The translations under genes and the position numbers were made by a program. Below the pieces are notes generated by a model, which did not search any database, was not told the origin of the DNA, and saw nothing but the letters and a program-made list of their open reading frames with translations. Positions 36,230-44,448 of a stretch of 51,026 nucleotides of DNA are shown piece by piece (the first letter of the stretch is position 1; every line of letters starts with the position of its first letter). This DNA comes from an uncultured Bacilli bacterium. GTDB taxonomy: Bacteria > Bacillota_I > Bacilli_A > ML615J-28 > CAG-698. Location of the stretch: the NCBI GenBank assembly GCA_947627195.1, contig CANQVC010000007.1:1-51026 (forward strand). Reading direction: 5' to 3'.

Positions 36230-37011
36230 TGGCAATAATTTCAACCTTTTGTAAGAAGGGTGGCGTAGGAAAAACAACTTTTATTGGTTATTTAGGACAT
36301 TATTATGCTACCTTAGGGAAAAAAGTGCTTATTGTAAGTGCAGATGATCAAAATAGTATTTTTAAAATATTTGGCGCAGAAGATAAAATTTTTGAGGAAA
36401 ATGATAATTACTTTGAATTCTTAATAGCTGGTCATGCTGAATTAGGTGATGTATTAATTGAAGTAAGAGAAAACTTATATTTAATTAAAACATTAAATAC
36501 AGATAAACTTTCGATGGAATTGACATTTAAAAGAGCTCAAGAAAAGATAATAAAAACAATTTTTGAAGAATATAATAACTTTTTTGATTATGTTTTTATT
36601 GACTTTCCTCCATCAAGTAGTCGTTTAACAGAGATTTTACTTGATTTAAGTGATGCAGTCTTGATTGTTGTAGGATTGGATAGCTTAGGTTTAAATGGTT
36701 TCTTTAATTCAATTCAATATTTTATTGATTCAGACTTAGATTTAGATCGTATTAAGTATATAGTTCCTAATGGATATAGTAAAAATAAGCGTGCTCCAAA
36801 AACTTCATTAGAGAAATTAAAGACACAAAGCACAGAGTTTACACCAAATGCTGTGGTTTTACCTCCATTACAGGATAAATCGATAATAAAAAATATCCAA
36901 GATATGGGAATAAGTGCTTTTGATGTTGTTGAATTGCCTCCATATGATAGAGCAAACAAAGAATTATTGGAAAAAGATTTAAAAAATTTATTTAATTTGA
37001 TTAAAATATAA
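36229..37011 (+). CDS. ParA-family partition ATPase (type Ib-like)
   Basis: 260 residues from ATG 36229, coupled to the RHH gene by TAATG. The deviant Walker A is KKGGVGKTT at 9-17, with the signature Lys10 and Lys15. Walker B is FIDFPP (Asp125). The A' box reads SADDQ at 37-41, keeping the Asp equivalent to Soj Asp40 but with Ser in place of the first Asp and Asp in place of Pro. There is no N-terminal HTH, so it is the small plasmid type Ib or Soj/MinD-size form, not P1-type. Such ATPases bind DNA non-specifically as ATP dimers and move centromere complexes over the nucleoid. It is encoded head-on to replication if forks leave from the dnaA-dnaN junction, and converges on dnaN. Confidence 0.88.
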   Translation: MAIISTFCKKGGVGKTTFIGYLGHYYATLGKKVLIVSADDQNSIFKIFGAEDKIFEENDNYFEFLIAGHAELGDVLIEVRENLYLIKTLNTDKLSMELTFKRAQEKIIKTIFEEYNNFFDYVFIDFPPSSSRLTEILLDLSDAVLIVVGLDSLGLNGFFNSIQYFIDSDLDLDRIKYIVPNGYSKNKRAPKTSLEKLKTQSTEFTPNAVVLPPLQDKSIIKNIQDMGISAFDVVELPPYDRANKELLEKDLKNLFNLIKI

Positions 37012-37036
37012 AAAGTACCATAAAATGGTACTTTTT
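37010..37036. terminator. Bidirectional terminator, parA/dnaN
   Basis: AAAAAGTACCA and TGGTACTTTTT form an 11-bp perfect stem around TAAAA, with T runs on both strands. It serves the convergent parA and dnaN genes. Confidence 0.88.
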
Positions 37037-37043
37037 GTTTTGT

Positions 37044-38168
37044 TTATATTGCTCTTGTTGGCAAAATTAATTGTAAATGATTTATATCATATTCCCCTGT
37101 AATGATAAATGGTTTAATTTCTCCTGTAAAATGAATTGTAAGTTTGTTTGAATCAAAGGCTCTAACAGCATCTAAAAACCATTTTGAACTAAAAGCAATT
37201 TGAAATGTCATAAATTTTGAGATTGAAATTGGGGTGATTTCTTCTGAAGTTCTACCAATTTCGCTATTGGAAGAATTAATTTCAACTAAATTTTCAGATT
37301 TAATAGTTAATTTAATTACATTTGAAGCATCTCCTGTGTTAAAAAGTGATGCTCTTTCAATTGCCGATACTAATTCATTCTTATTAAAAGTTACACTTGT
37401 AAGATATTCTGTTGGTATTAGGGAGTTTGTATTAGGAAATGTCCCTTCAATCAAACGTGTTAAGAATGAAATGTTCATATATTTAAATAAAACTTTAGTT
37501 TTACCAAAGAATATATCAACATTTTCTTCGATTTCTTCTATTATTTTGTTTAATTCGTCTAAACTTTTACTAGGAATTATAACACTTATGTTTGGTGTTT
37601 CAATATTTTCTGTAATAAATTTCTTTGCAAGTCTAAAACTATCTGTGGCTGTAGCTTCTAATTTACTTTCTGTTGAGGTAAAGGAAACTCCTGTTAAAAC
37701 CATTTTAGATTCTGAATCTGATGTTGCAAAAGATGTTTTTTTGATGAATTGTTTTAAATTTAAAGCATCTAGTGTGATTTTTTGATCAGTTTCATCAAAT
37801 GATATGTAAGGGAATAGTTCTTTTTCCATCATGTTTAAGGTGAATGTACTTTTTCCAGCTAATATTTTTACACTATTTTCTTCAAATGAAACAAAAACTA
37901 TGTTATCTGAATCTGTTTTTCTAACTATTTCAAGTAAATATTTACCAGGAAGAACATATGAGCCCTCTTCTTCTATTAAAACTTGTTGTGAAGCGTTAAT
38001 TTTTGCTTGTATAGAAATTTCTGAATTAGAAGCAGTTATTAATATTATATGAGAACGGACATCTATTTTAATTCCAGTTAAAATTGGCATTTGTGGTTTT
38101 GTTGATAAAGCTCTACTAACTTGGTTTAAGTTATATAATAAAACCTCTCTAGAAATTGTGAATTTCAT
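37044..38168 (-). CDS. dnaN: DNA polymerase III beta clamp
   Basis: A 374-residue sliding clamp with three repeated domains. It opens MKFTISREVLLYNLNQVSRALS, typical of Firmicute DnaN. The peptide-binding cleft region is in the C-terminal domain, which ends LQLILPTRAI (usual LILPIR(T/A)Y). It lies 72 bp after dnaA on the same strand, that gap being part of oriC. Downstream of it the usual yaaA is displaced by the inserted ParA operon and array. Confidence 0.96.
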   Translation of the reverse strand: MKFTISREVLLYNLNQVSRALSTKPQMPILTGIKIDVRSHIILITASNSEISIQAKINASQQVLIEEEGSYVLPGKYLLEIVRKTDSDNIVFVSFEENSVKILAGKSTFTLNMMEKELFPYISFDETDQKITLDALNLKQFIKKTSFATSDSESKMVLTGVSFTSTESKLEATATDSFRLAKKFITENIETPNISVIIPSKSLDELNKIIEEIEENVDIFFGKTKVLFKYMNISFLTRLIEGTFPNTNSLIPTEYLTSVTFNKNELVSAIERASLFNTGDASNVIKLTIKSENLVEINSSNSEIGRTSEEITPISISKFMTFQIAFSSKWFLDAVRAFDSNKLTIHFTGEIKPFIITGEYDINHLQLILPTRAI

Positions 38169-38204
38169 TTTTTATCTCCTTTTGTTTATATTTATACACA
38201 TATA

Positions 38205-38223
38205 TTTTTATTATTATTAGTAA
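38205..38223 (-). other. DnaA-trio-like unwinding tract
   Basis: Reading on the minus strand, directly after the two DnaA boxes (38240-38224) comes TACTAATAATAATAA, a run of TAA/TAG-class triplets, then a pure AT stretch. This is the order box, trio, AT-rich element known for Bacillus-type origin opening between dnaA and dnaN. Confidence 0.7.
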
Positions 38224-38240
38224 TGTGGATAAGTGGATAA
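38224..38240 (-). other. DnaA boxes, dnaA-dnaN side of oriC
   Basis: Two overlapping boxes: TGTGGATAA at 38224-38232 (perfect TTATCCACA on the minus strand) and AGTGGATAA at 38232-38240 (one mismatch). They abut the dnaA stop codon. Confidence 0.85.
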
Positions 38241-39647
38241 CTATTCATCCAGCTTATTTTCAATGTTTTGAATATCAGATTTAGTCTTTGGATCATTATT
38301 TAAAGCATCTTTTATATTTTCTATACCATGAGTAATAGTTGTATGATCTTTATTGCCAAAACTTTGACCAATTTTAGTCAATGGAGCATCAAATTTGTTT
38401 CTTATTATATAATAGCACAGATTACGAGCATAAACTAGCAATGGCTTTCTACTTTTTGATACTAAATCATCTTCCGAAATAATAAAATAATTAGCAACAA
38501 CTTTCTTAACTTTATTAATTCTTGTATCTTGAAGTAATTTAGCATCATTATTTTCTTTTGGAATAATACCTTCTAAACTAGCTTCAACATTAGTTGGTGT
38601 GAAATCAAGGTTAAAAGATACACAATAAGTAATAAATCTTCGCAATGCGCCTTCTAATTCACGAACATTTTCTGTAAACATCTCAGCGATCATATCTAAA
38701 CAAACATCTGGCACGTCACTTGGATTTGATATTAAAAACTTTAATTTTGATTTCAAGATATTTATTCTTAATTCTTTATCTGGTTTTTTAATATCAACTG
38801 CCATTCCCCACTCAAATCTAGACATCAAACGTGGCATAAGCTTTAATTCTTTAACCATTCTATCAGAAGTTATAACTATTTGCTTATTATTTTCATGTAA
38901 AAATTCAAAAACCTTAAAAAATTCTTCTTGTGTACTTTTAGCAGTTTCTAAAAATTGTATATCATCGACTAATAAAACATCTGCACTTCGATATTTGTCA
39001 TAAAATTGCTGTTCAATATTTTGTTTATTTAATTTTGTATACACAAACATATCTTCAATAAATTGTTGAGTTGTTGTATAAACGACGTTTGTGTTTATAT
39101 TATTATCTAAAATATAATGTCCAATAGACATCATTAGATGTGTTTTACCTAATCCTACACCACCAAATAAAAATAAAGGATTAGCAAAAGATGCTAAAGG
39201 TGCTTCCGCAACTTGCAAGCAACTCCTAACTGCAAATCTATTAGATACACCAGATACATAATTATCAAAAGTAAATTCAGGACGTAATTTTCTGTTACTT
39301 CTATCAAATTCATCAGGTTTTACATAAACAAAGGTATTTGATTCTCTTTCTTTATTAGCATCTTCTTGAGTAATAAATTTAAATCCCATTTTTTTGCCAA
39401 CAATTGCTTCTAAAATTTGATTCATTTGATAAGAATTAAATTTTTCAATCAACATTTTTGTTAATGCATCTTTTACAATAACATATATAAAACTATTTTC
39501 TTCTTTAAAAACTTCTATTGCATTATCAAAACGGTCACGAACAGATTCAATATATTCATCAGGTGTATTATTTAATATTTGTATTACAACATTATCATAT
39601 ATTGATTGAAGTTCATCGATTGAATGTGCCTTGCTTTTATCACTCAT
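38241..39647 (-). CDS. dnaA: Replication initiator DnaA
   Basis: 468 residues from ATG 39647 (MSDKSKAHSIDEL), with AAGGTAGG 14 bases upstream; a TTG-initiated extension to 39671 is less likely. Domain I spans ~1-85, the AAA+ domain has Walker A FGGVGLGKTH and Walker B VLLVDDIQFL, and domain IV ends with the DnaA signature DHTTITHGI that reads DnaA boxes. Full length. DnaA boxes flank the gene on both sides. Confidence 0.97.
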   Translation of the reverse strand: MSDKSKAHSIDELQSIYDNVVIQILNNTPDEYIESVRDRFDNAIEVFKEENSFIYVIVKDALTKMLIEKFNSYQMNQILEAIVGKKMGFKFITQEDANKERESNTFVYVKPDEFDRSNRKLRPEFTFDNYVSGVSNRFAVRSCLQVAEAPLASFANPLFLFGGVGLGKTHLMMSIGHYILDNNINTNVVYTTTQQFIEDMFVYTKLNKQNIEQQFYDKYRSADVLLVDDIQFLETAKSTQEEFFKVFEFLHENNKQIVITSDRMVKELKLMPRLMSRFEWGMAVDIKKPDKELRINILKSKLKFLISNPSDVPDVCLDMIAEMFTENVRELEGALRRFITYCVSFNLDFTPTNVEASLEGIIPKENNDAKLLQDTRINKVKKVVANYFIISEDDLVSKSRKPLLVYARNLCYYIIRNKFDAPLTKIGQSFGNKDHTTITHGIENIKDALNNDPKTKSDIQNIENKLDE

Positions 39648-40076
39648 AATTATAATACCTACCTTATACAAACAATAATATCACAAATTGTGATAAAAAT
39701 AAAGAAAAATTTCATAATTTTTTAAACCAAATACTTATCCACTTTTCCACATGTGGATAAGTTAAAACAAAATGTGGATAAGTCTCAATATTTATCCACA
39801 TTCAACAATTTTAATGTTTATAAGTGGAAAAGTTTCAAATAATAAAAAAGAAGAAAATTTCATATTAATAAGTATAAATAGAAAAAATATAAAACATAAT
39901 AAATATAAAATTTAATAATATTAATTAGCATTAACAAACAATCATAAAAAAATGCTTTTCTTAATTAAATATGAATCGAATACAAAAAAAAACTTGCAAA
40001 AGGAATGATTTTGTAGTAAAATAAATAGAGCATGAATTATTAGAAATGGAGGAAAGGTTTTAAGCCTAATTATATT
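39648..40076. other. oriC, upstream part
   Basis: A 429-bp gene-free region upstream of dnaA. DnaA boxes: TTATCCACT 39735-39743, TTTTCCACA 39743-39751 (one mismatch), TGTGGATAA 39752-39760, TGTGGATAA 39773-39781, TTATCCACA 39792-39800, and a weaker AAGTGGAAAA near 39822. 39840-39990 is AT-rich with no further boxes. A promoter for the plus-strand gene lies at 39994-40022. With the boxes at 38224-38240 this gives a bipartite origin enclosing dnaA, as in Bacillus. Confidence 0.9.
39994..40022 (+). promoter_or_regulatory. Promoter of the origin-side membrane protein
   Basis: TTGCAA (39994-39999) and TAAAAT (40017-40022) with 17 bases between. A GGAGG motif follows at 40048-40052, about 24 bases before the ATG, which is further than usual. 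Confidence 0.6.
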
Positions 40077-41294
40077 ATGGAAAAAGATGAAAAGAAAACC
40101 GATCATTCTTTAAATAGATTAAATAACATTTTAAAAAAATTAAATAAGACAAGCTTAATAGGAATAGTTGTAATTTATATTTTGTTATTAGCATTCCTAT
40201 TATATGTTATTAAGCCAAGAGACAATTATGTTACATTTCCTGAAAATTATATGCACGAATTTTGGAATGAAGAACTTTCTCCCCAAATAACAATTGTTGC
40301 CAATAGAACTGTTAACGATAATAAAGTAAGTTTACGTTATAGTATTACAAGTAATACAATTGGTAGAGGTGAAAGTGCTGATCCTCATTATAAATTATCT
40401 TCAATTCGTTTAAGTGCAGCTACAGTAGATAAATTGTCAGATGATAAACCAGATGCAATGTATTATTTCACTGAATTGACATCATACACAACACCTATTA
40501 CTAACTCTTTTACATTAGATAATAGTTCAAAAAATCAACATCCATTAACGATGTATGCTAGATTAGAATATACAGTTGATAAAGTTAAACATATTGCTTC
40601 TTTTGAAGAACCAATTATGTTACAACCAACTGATTCAGAAAAAACTGAAATGCAAAAAGTATATGATGATAAATATAGTAAATATCCTGAATTAGCAGCT
40701 GCTATTTCTAAATCTGGCCCAAGAGAAGGAACAATTCAATTTTCATTAAGTGAAAAAGAATCAGATAAACATATTTATTATAGTGGTGTAAGTATAAAAA
40801 TAAATGATAAGAAAACAAATAATTATCATATTGATATGCAATCTTGGATTATAACAAAATCAGGTGAATATTTGCCATTTATTGGGGTTTATAATTTCTC
40901 AAGTCAACGTGATGATTACAGACAAAGTAATAGAGAAATTGATAAGAGATTAGAACCCGAATATATTTGTTGTGTTTTAAAATATACAACAGCAGCAAAA
41001 GATGATTCTCCAAAAGAATTAGATAAACAAGATGTTAAAATATATTATCAACAAAAAATTGAAAACTTACATGAATATTTTGACGCATCACCTAAAACTG
41101 AACCTGAAGAATTGGATGACAATCCAAGTGAAAAAGATCCTAATGAAGGTAATACAGAATATCTTGCAATGACAGATAAAATGAAAACAATTATTGGTAT
41201 TAGTGCAGGTGTTGGTGTTGCAATCATAGTTGTTTTAGCTTCAGTAGTTTTTGTTAAGGTATATAATAAGAAAGAAGAAAAAAAATATTACTAG
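40077..41294 (+). CDS. Bitopic membrane protein beside oriC, unknown
   Basis: A 405-residue protein inserted between oriC and rpmH, where most relatives have no gene. A basic cytoplasmic head (~1-27) precedes a membrane segment at ~29-47. About 310 residues of beta-rich, Ser/Thr/Asn-rich external domain follow, then an acidic Pro-rich linker (SPKTEPEELDDNPSEKDPNE) and a second membrane segment at ~372-395 with a basic end KVYNKKEEKKYY. Both ends would be inside the cell. No family recognised. Odd: its GGAGG is about 24 bases from the only ATG. It reads co-directionally with the right fork. Confidence 0.7.
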   Translation: MEKDEKKTDHSLNRLNNILKKLNKTSLIGIVVIYILLLAFLLYVIKPRDNYVTFPENYMHEFWNEELSPQITIVANRTVNDNKVSLRYSITSNTIGRGESADPHYKLSSIRLSAATVDKLSDDKPDAMYYFTELTSYTTPITNSFTLDNSSKNQHPLTMYARLEYTVDKVKHIASFEEPIMLQPTDSEKTEMQKVYDDKYSKYPELAAAISKSGPREGTIQFSLSEKESDKHIYYSGVSIKINDKKTNNYHIDMQSWIITKSGEYLPFIGVYNFSSQRDDYRQSNREIDKRLEPEYICCVLKYTTAAKDDSPKELDKQDVKIYYQQKIENLHEYFDASPKTEPEELDDNPSEKDPNEGNTEYLAMTDKMKTIIGISAGVGVAIIVVLASVVFVKVYNKKEEKKYY

Positions 41295-41323
41295 ATTGTA
41301 GGATTTTGGCTTCAAAAAAAAGC

Positions 41324-41352
41324 TTGACATCCCGTATGATCTGTAGTATAAT
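41324..41352 (+). promoter_or_regulatory. rpmH promoter (consensus)
   Basis: TTGACA (41324-41329), 17 bases, TATAAT (41347-41352). A perfect match to the sigma-A consensus at ideal spacing, 31 bases before the rpmH start. It is the strongest promoter I see in the window. Confidence 0.92.
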
Positions 41353-41383
41353 TATTCAAGCATAGTTGTATAGGAGGTATTTT

Positions 41384-41527
41384 ATGAAAGGATGTTATAG
41401 AACATATCAACCTAATAAGTTGAAAAGAAGCAAAACTCATGGGTTCCGTGCACGTATGGCTACAGTTGGTGGAAGAGTTGTTCTTGCGCGTAGACGTGCA
41501 AAAGGAAGAAAAAAATTAACAGCATAA
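41384..41527 (+). CDS. rpmH: 50S ribosomal protein L34
   Basis: A 47-residue basic ribosomal protein. [19 protein letters not shown] and [17 protein letters not shown] match L34 almost throughout. The N-terminus reads MKGCYRTYQ instead of the usual MKRTYQ, a three-residue insertion (Gly-Cys-Tyr). The frame and start are secure: TAGGAGG sits eight bases upstream of the ATG. First gene of the rpmH-rnpA-yidC-jag series. Confidence 0.96.
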   Translation: MKGCYRTYQPNKLKRSKTHGFRARMATVGGRVVLARRRAKGRKKLTA

Positions 41528-41539
41528 GAAAAGCAATCT

Positions 41540-41580
41540 GGACCACTTGTTATGTCAATAAAAACAGTGGTTCTTTTTAT
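41540..41580 (+). terminator. Hairpin between rpmH and rnpA
   Basis: GGACCACT (41540-41547) pairs with AGTGGTTC (41566-41573, one G-T pair at the end), followed by TTTTTATT. It would stop part of the rpmH transcripts before rnpA, giving more L34 than RnpA. Confidence 0.75.
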
Positions 41581-41585
41581 TATTT

Positions 41586-41939
41586 ATGAATAAAAAATAT
41601 ATTCTTAAGAAAAATTATGAAATTGAGAAACTTGTACAAAGAAAAAATAGTGTAGGAAATAAATACTATGCCGCTTATTTTATTAAAACAAAAGAGCAAA
41701 ATCCATCTATTGCTTTCTCAATATCAAAAAAAATAGGAAATGCAGTTGTTAGAAATTATGAAAAAAGAGTTGTGAAAGAAATAATTAGAAAAGAAATTAA
41801 TAAACTTTCATATTGTCAGTGCTTAATTATTATTAAAAAGAATTCAACTGAGTTATCGTTTAATGAAAAAGAATCACAACTTTTATATATATTAAAAATG
41901 ATTCAAAAAAAGAATAAGGAGAATAGAAATGAAGAATAA
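41586..41939 (+). CDS. rnpA: Ribonuclease P protein component
   Basis: A 117-residue basic protein that assists RNase P RNA in tRNA 5' maturation. The family RNR region appears as GNAVVRNYEKRVVKEIIRK near residue 50-68, and the start resembles the usual LKK..F. It has no clear ribosome binding site, probably being read by coupling or from the hairpin region. The last 11 bases overlap the start of yidC. Confidence 0.9.
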   Translation: MNKKYILKKNYEIEKLVQRKNSVGNKYYAAYFIKTKEQNPSIAFSISKKIGNAVVRNYEKRVVKEIIRKEINKLSYCQCLIIIKKNSTELSFNEKESQLLYILKMIQKKNKENRNEE

Positions 41940-42879
41940 AAAAATTATACTCTTCTTTTTGATTGCTTTTTGTGTTTTATTCCTAACAGGATGTTCAGGT
42001 AATGATACAACTAAACCAATCGAAGGATTTAAAGAGTTTTGGGACATATTTGTATATCCTATGGCTGGTTTAATGTGGCTTGTTGCCAAAACAATAGGCT
42101 TTGGTAATTATGCACTTACCATTACATTATCAACATTAATTATTCGTTCATTAGCATGGCCAATATATGCTAAAACAAATGATATGCAATTAAAGATGCA
42201 AATTGCCCAACCTGAATTAGAAAAAATTCAAAAGAAATATGCTAAAAAAGAAGATAGAGAATCACAACAAAGAATGCAAATGGAAACAATGCAACTTTAT
42301 AAAAAATATGGAATTGGATTAACTGGTTGTTTAATGCCTTTAATTCAAATGCCAATATTCATTGGATTCTATCGAACTATTTCAAGAATTCCTGCATGTA
42401 TTACTGATGGATCAAACTGGTTAGGAAAAGTATTTAAGAGTCACACTTTATTTGGCGTTGATTTAATGCTTTCACAAGGTGAAAAATTTAATGAAGCAAC
42501 TCAAGAAATTGTAAAAGTATCTGAATGGAATGCCCAAAGATGGGGAGTATTAATACTTGCAATTCTTGTTGGTATAACACAAATTATTAGTATTATAATT
42601 AGTAATGTTCGTCAAAAGAAACAACAAGAAAGTCAACAATCAACTATTCCAGAATATCGTCGTCCACAACAAAATCAGCAACAAAAAAGTTCAGCTTTAA
42701 TGATGAAAATGATGATGTATTTTATGGCTGCAATGATGGTCGTCTTTGTATGGACAAGTCCTGCAGGATTAGGATTATATTGGGTTGTAGGTAATATTTA
42801 TTCAACATTCCAAACTTGGATTGGTCATATTAGTAGTAAAAAGAGAATAGAAAAATTAAAACAAAAACATTCAAGATAA
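41929..42879 (+). CDS. yidC: Membrane insertase YidC/SpoIIIJ
   Basis: A 316-residue insertase. The signal peptide ends in the lipobox FLTGC with Cys22, as in Gram-positive YidC1/SpoIIIJ. Five membrane segments follow; the typical hydrophilic-groove Arg is in LSTLIIRSLAWPIYAKTND (core IIRSLAWPIY), and the region GIGLTGCLMPLIQMPIFIGFYRTI is the family core. The C-terminus is short and basic. A Gln-rich cytoplasmic loop (QKKQQESQQSTIPEYRRPQQ) precedes the last two segments. Spore formers use SpoIIIJ in engulfed-forespore signalling. Confidence 0.95.
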   Translation: MKNKKIILFFLIAFCVLFLTGCSGNDTTKPIEGFKEFWDIFVYPMAGLMWLVAKTIGFGNYALTITLSTLIIRSLAWPIYAKTNDMQLKMQIAQPELEKIQKKYAKKEDRESQQRMQMETMQLYKKYGIGLTGCLMPLIQMPIFIGFYRTISRIPACITDGSNWLGKVFKSHTLFGVDLMLSQGEKFNEATQEIVKVSEWNAQRWGVLILAILVGITQIISIIISNVRQKKQQESQQSTIPEYRRPQQNQQQKSSALMMKMMMYFMAAMMVVFVWTSPAGLGLYWVVGNIYSTFQTWIGHISSKKRIEKLKQKHSR

Positions 42880-42891
42880 AGGAGGATAGTT

Positions 42892-43563
42892 ATGAAAACA
42901 AAAGAATATGTAGTTAGTAACGAAGATGAAGCTTTAACACTTGCATCTAAAGAATTTGGTCTTTCTGAAGATGATCTTGCATTAAAAATTGTGAGTGAAA
43001 CGGATACATCAATGGTTGTTGAAGTAACAGTTGGTATTGATCCTATCGAAAAAGGTAAAAAATTTCTTCAAACTTTGTTAGATGAAAATCAAGTTGAAGG
43101 TATGATTGAAAAAATAGTAAAGGATAATGTTGTTGAATTTAATATTAATGCTGGAGATTTTAACGGAGTATTAATCGGAAAGAATTCTAAACATATGATT
43201 GCCCTTCAAATACTTCTATCAAGTGTTATAAATGCTTATTACAGTGAAGATGAAGCTATGATTGTAAAATTAGATGTAGGTGGATATAGACATCGTCGTG
43301 AAGGTAATTTAGAAAGATTAGCTGTTCAATATGGAAAACAAGTTGCTAAATCTAAACAACCTGTTCAATTAGATGGTTTAAATTCATATGAAAGAAAAAT
43401 CATTCATGATAGATTATCAACATGGAAAGAATTAAAAACTCATTCAGAAGGTGAAGAACCTAATCGTATTTTAATTATTGAATATGTTGAAGGAAAACAT
43501 CATGAAAAAAAGAAAAATGATGAGGTTCAAGAACAAACTGAAGAAAAACCAACTGAAGAATAA
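42892..43563 (+). CDS. jag: RNA-binding protein Jag/KhpB
   Basis: A 223-residue protein with the three KhpB parts in order: Jag-N (1-50), KH-type RNA-binding domain with GVLIGKNSKHMIALQ (~ 95-150), and R3H (~155-205) containing GEEPNR. Works with KhpA in RNA binding and cell-envelope control. Starts 12 bases after yidC with aaaggagg. The C-terminus is an acidic/Lys tail. A terminator follows. Confidence 0.93.
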   Translation: MKTKEYVVSNEDEALTLASKEFGLSEDDLALKIVSETDTSMVVEVTVGIDPIEKGKKFLQTLLDENQVEGMIEKIVKDNVVEFNINAGDFNGVLIGKNSKHMIALQILLSSVINAYYSEDEAMIVKLDVGGYRHRREGNLERLAVQYGKQVAKSKQPVQLDGLNSYERKIIHDRLSTWKELKTHSEGEEPNRILIIEYVEGKHHEKKKNDEVQEQTEEKPTEE

Positions 43564-43568
43564 AACAA

Positions 43569-43597
43569 ACCCCCTGTTAATAAACAGGGGATTTCTT
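43569..43597. terminator. Terminator after jag
   Basis: CCCCTGTT (43571-43578) and AACAGGGG (43583-43590) form an 8-bp stem followed by ATTTCTTT, a GC-rich stem unlike the neighbourhood. It separates jag from the convergent Fic gene. Confidence 0.88.
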
Positions 43598-44289
43598 TAT
43601 AGTTGTTCTAAAGATTTTAATTCTAAATTTTTTAAAAATTCAATAAATGGTTTAATATCTTTCATTACTTTAAATTGTTCAAGAGCATCATGATATTCAT
43701 TTCTTTCTTTTTCAGTTATAATAACAGGTGCAAGTCCATGATTCATTAATTGATAATTTAAGATAAGTCTAGCTAAACGTCCATTACCATCTAAAAATGG
43801 ATGAATTTTTGCTAATTGCAGATGACAATAAGATATATATTCCAATAAATCATTTTTTGGACCTTCACTTACATAATCAAAATATTTTTTCATACGATCA
43901 TATACTTTATCATAACTAGGTGGTGTATGATTTGATCCCTTTACAGATATATTTACATTTCTATACAATCCTCCAGAAGCATTAAAGCCATCCATTAAAA
44001 TTTCATGCAAATCTTTTAATTCATTTTCATTCATGTCAATTTTCTTGTTTACCATTTCTACAATTCTAAGAAAAGCATTTTTTTGATTAATGATTTTTTT
44101 AGTCTTTTCAGAATTGATACCGACATACTCATTATTTAAAACTTTTTCAACTTCTTCTTTCTTTAAATCATTTGATTCAAATGAAAGAGCACTATGAACA
44201 AGGTTCAACAAAAACTCATCAGAAATTTTTGTTGGGTTGAATTTTTCTTTGGCTATAGATAAAGCCATTTCTAAATTAAATTCTTTCAT
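43597..44289 (-). CDS. Fic family AMPylase
   Basis: A 230-residue Fic protein. The catalytic motif HPFLDGNGR (163-171) is complete, so it should be able to transfer AMP from ATP to a hydroxyl of a target protein. An N-terminal inhibitory helix of the class II kind is visible at ~35-47 as SFESNDLKKEEV with Glu38 in place of the (S/T)xxxE(G/N) Glu, though its spacing is not exact. No antitoxin gene is next to it. It is on the minus strand, head-on to replication, inside a plus-strand series, which suggests a mobile or late-arrived gene. Confidence 0.88.
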   Translation of the reverse strand: MKEFNLEMALSIAKEKFNPTKISDEFLLNLVHSALSFESNDLKKEEVEKVLNNEYVGINSEKTKKIINQKNAFLRIVEMVNKKIDMNENELKDLHEILMDGFNASGGLYRNVNISVKGSNHTPPSYDKVYDRMKKYFDYVSEGPKNDLLEYISYCHLQLAKIHPFLDGNGRLARLILNYQLMNHGLAPVIITEKERNEYHDALEQFKVMKDIKPFIEFLKNLELKSLEQL

Positions 44290-44448
44290 GGTGGGTACCT
44301 CCTATTGTCCATCTACATTAATTATACCACAAATTTTTAAAAAAACAATAGAAAAATGTAAACGATTTTACAAAATTTAAAAAAGTTTCAAATTTATATT
44401 GATAAAGATGTTAAAATGAATTATAATTAAAACAAGAGGTTTTGAAAA

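Noticed and set aside
37234-37785. 183-codon plus-strand open frame
   Set aside because: Antisense to dnaN with no supporting signal; an open shadow of the AT-rich clamp gene.
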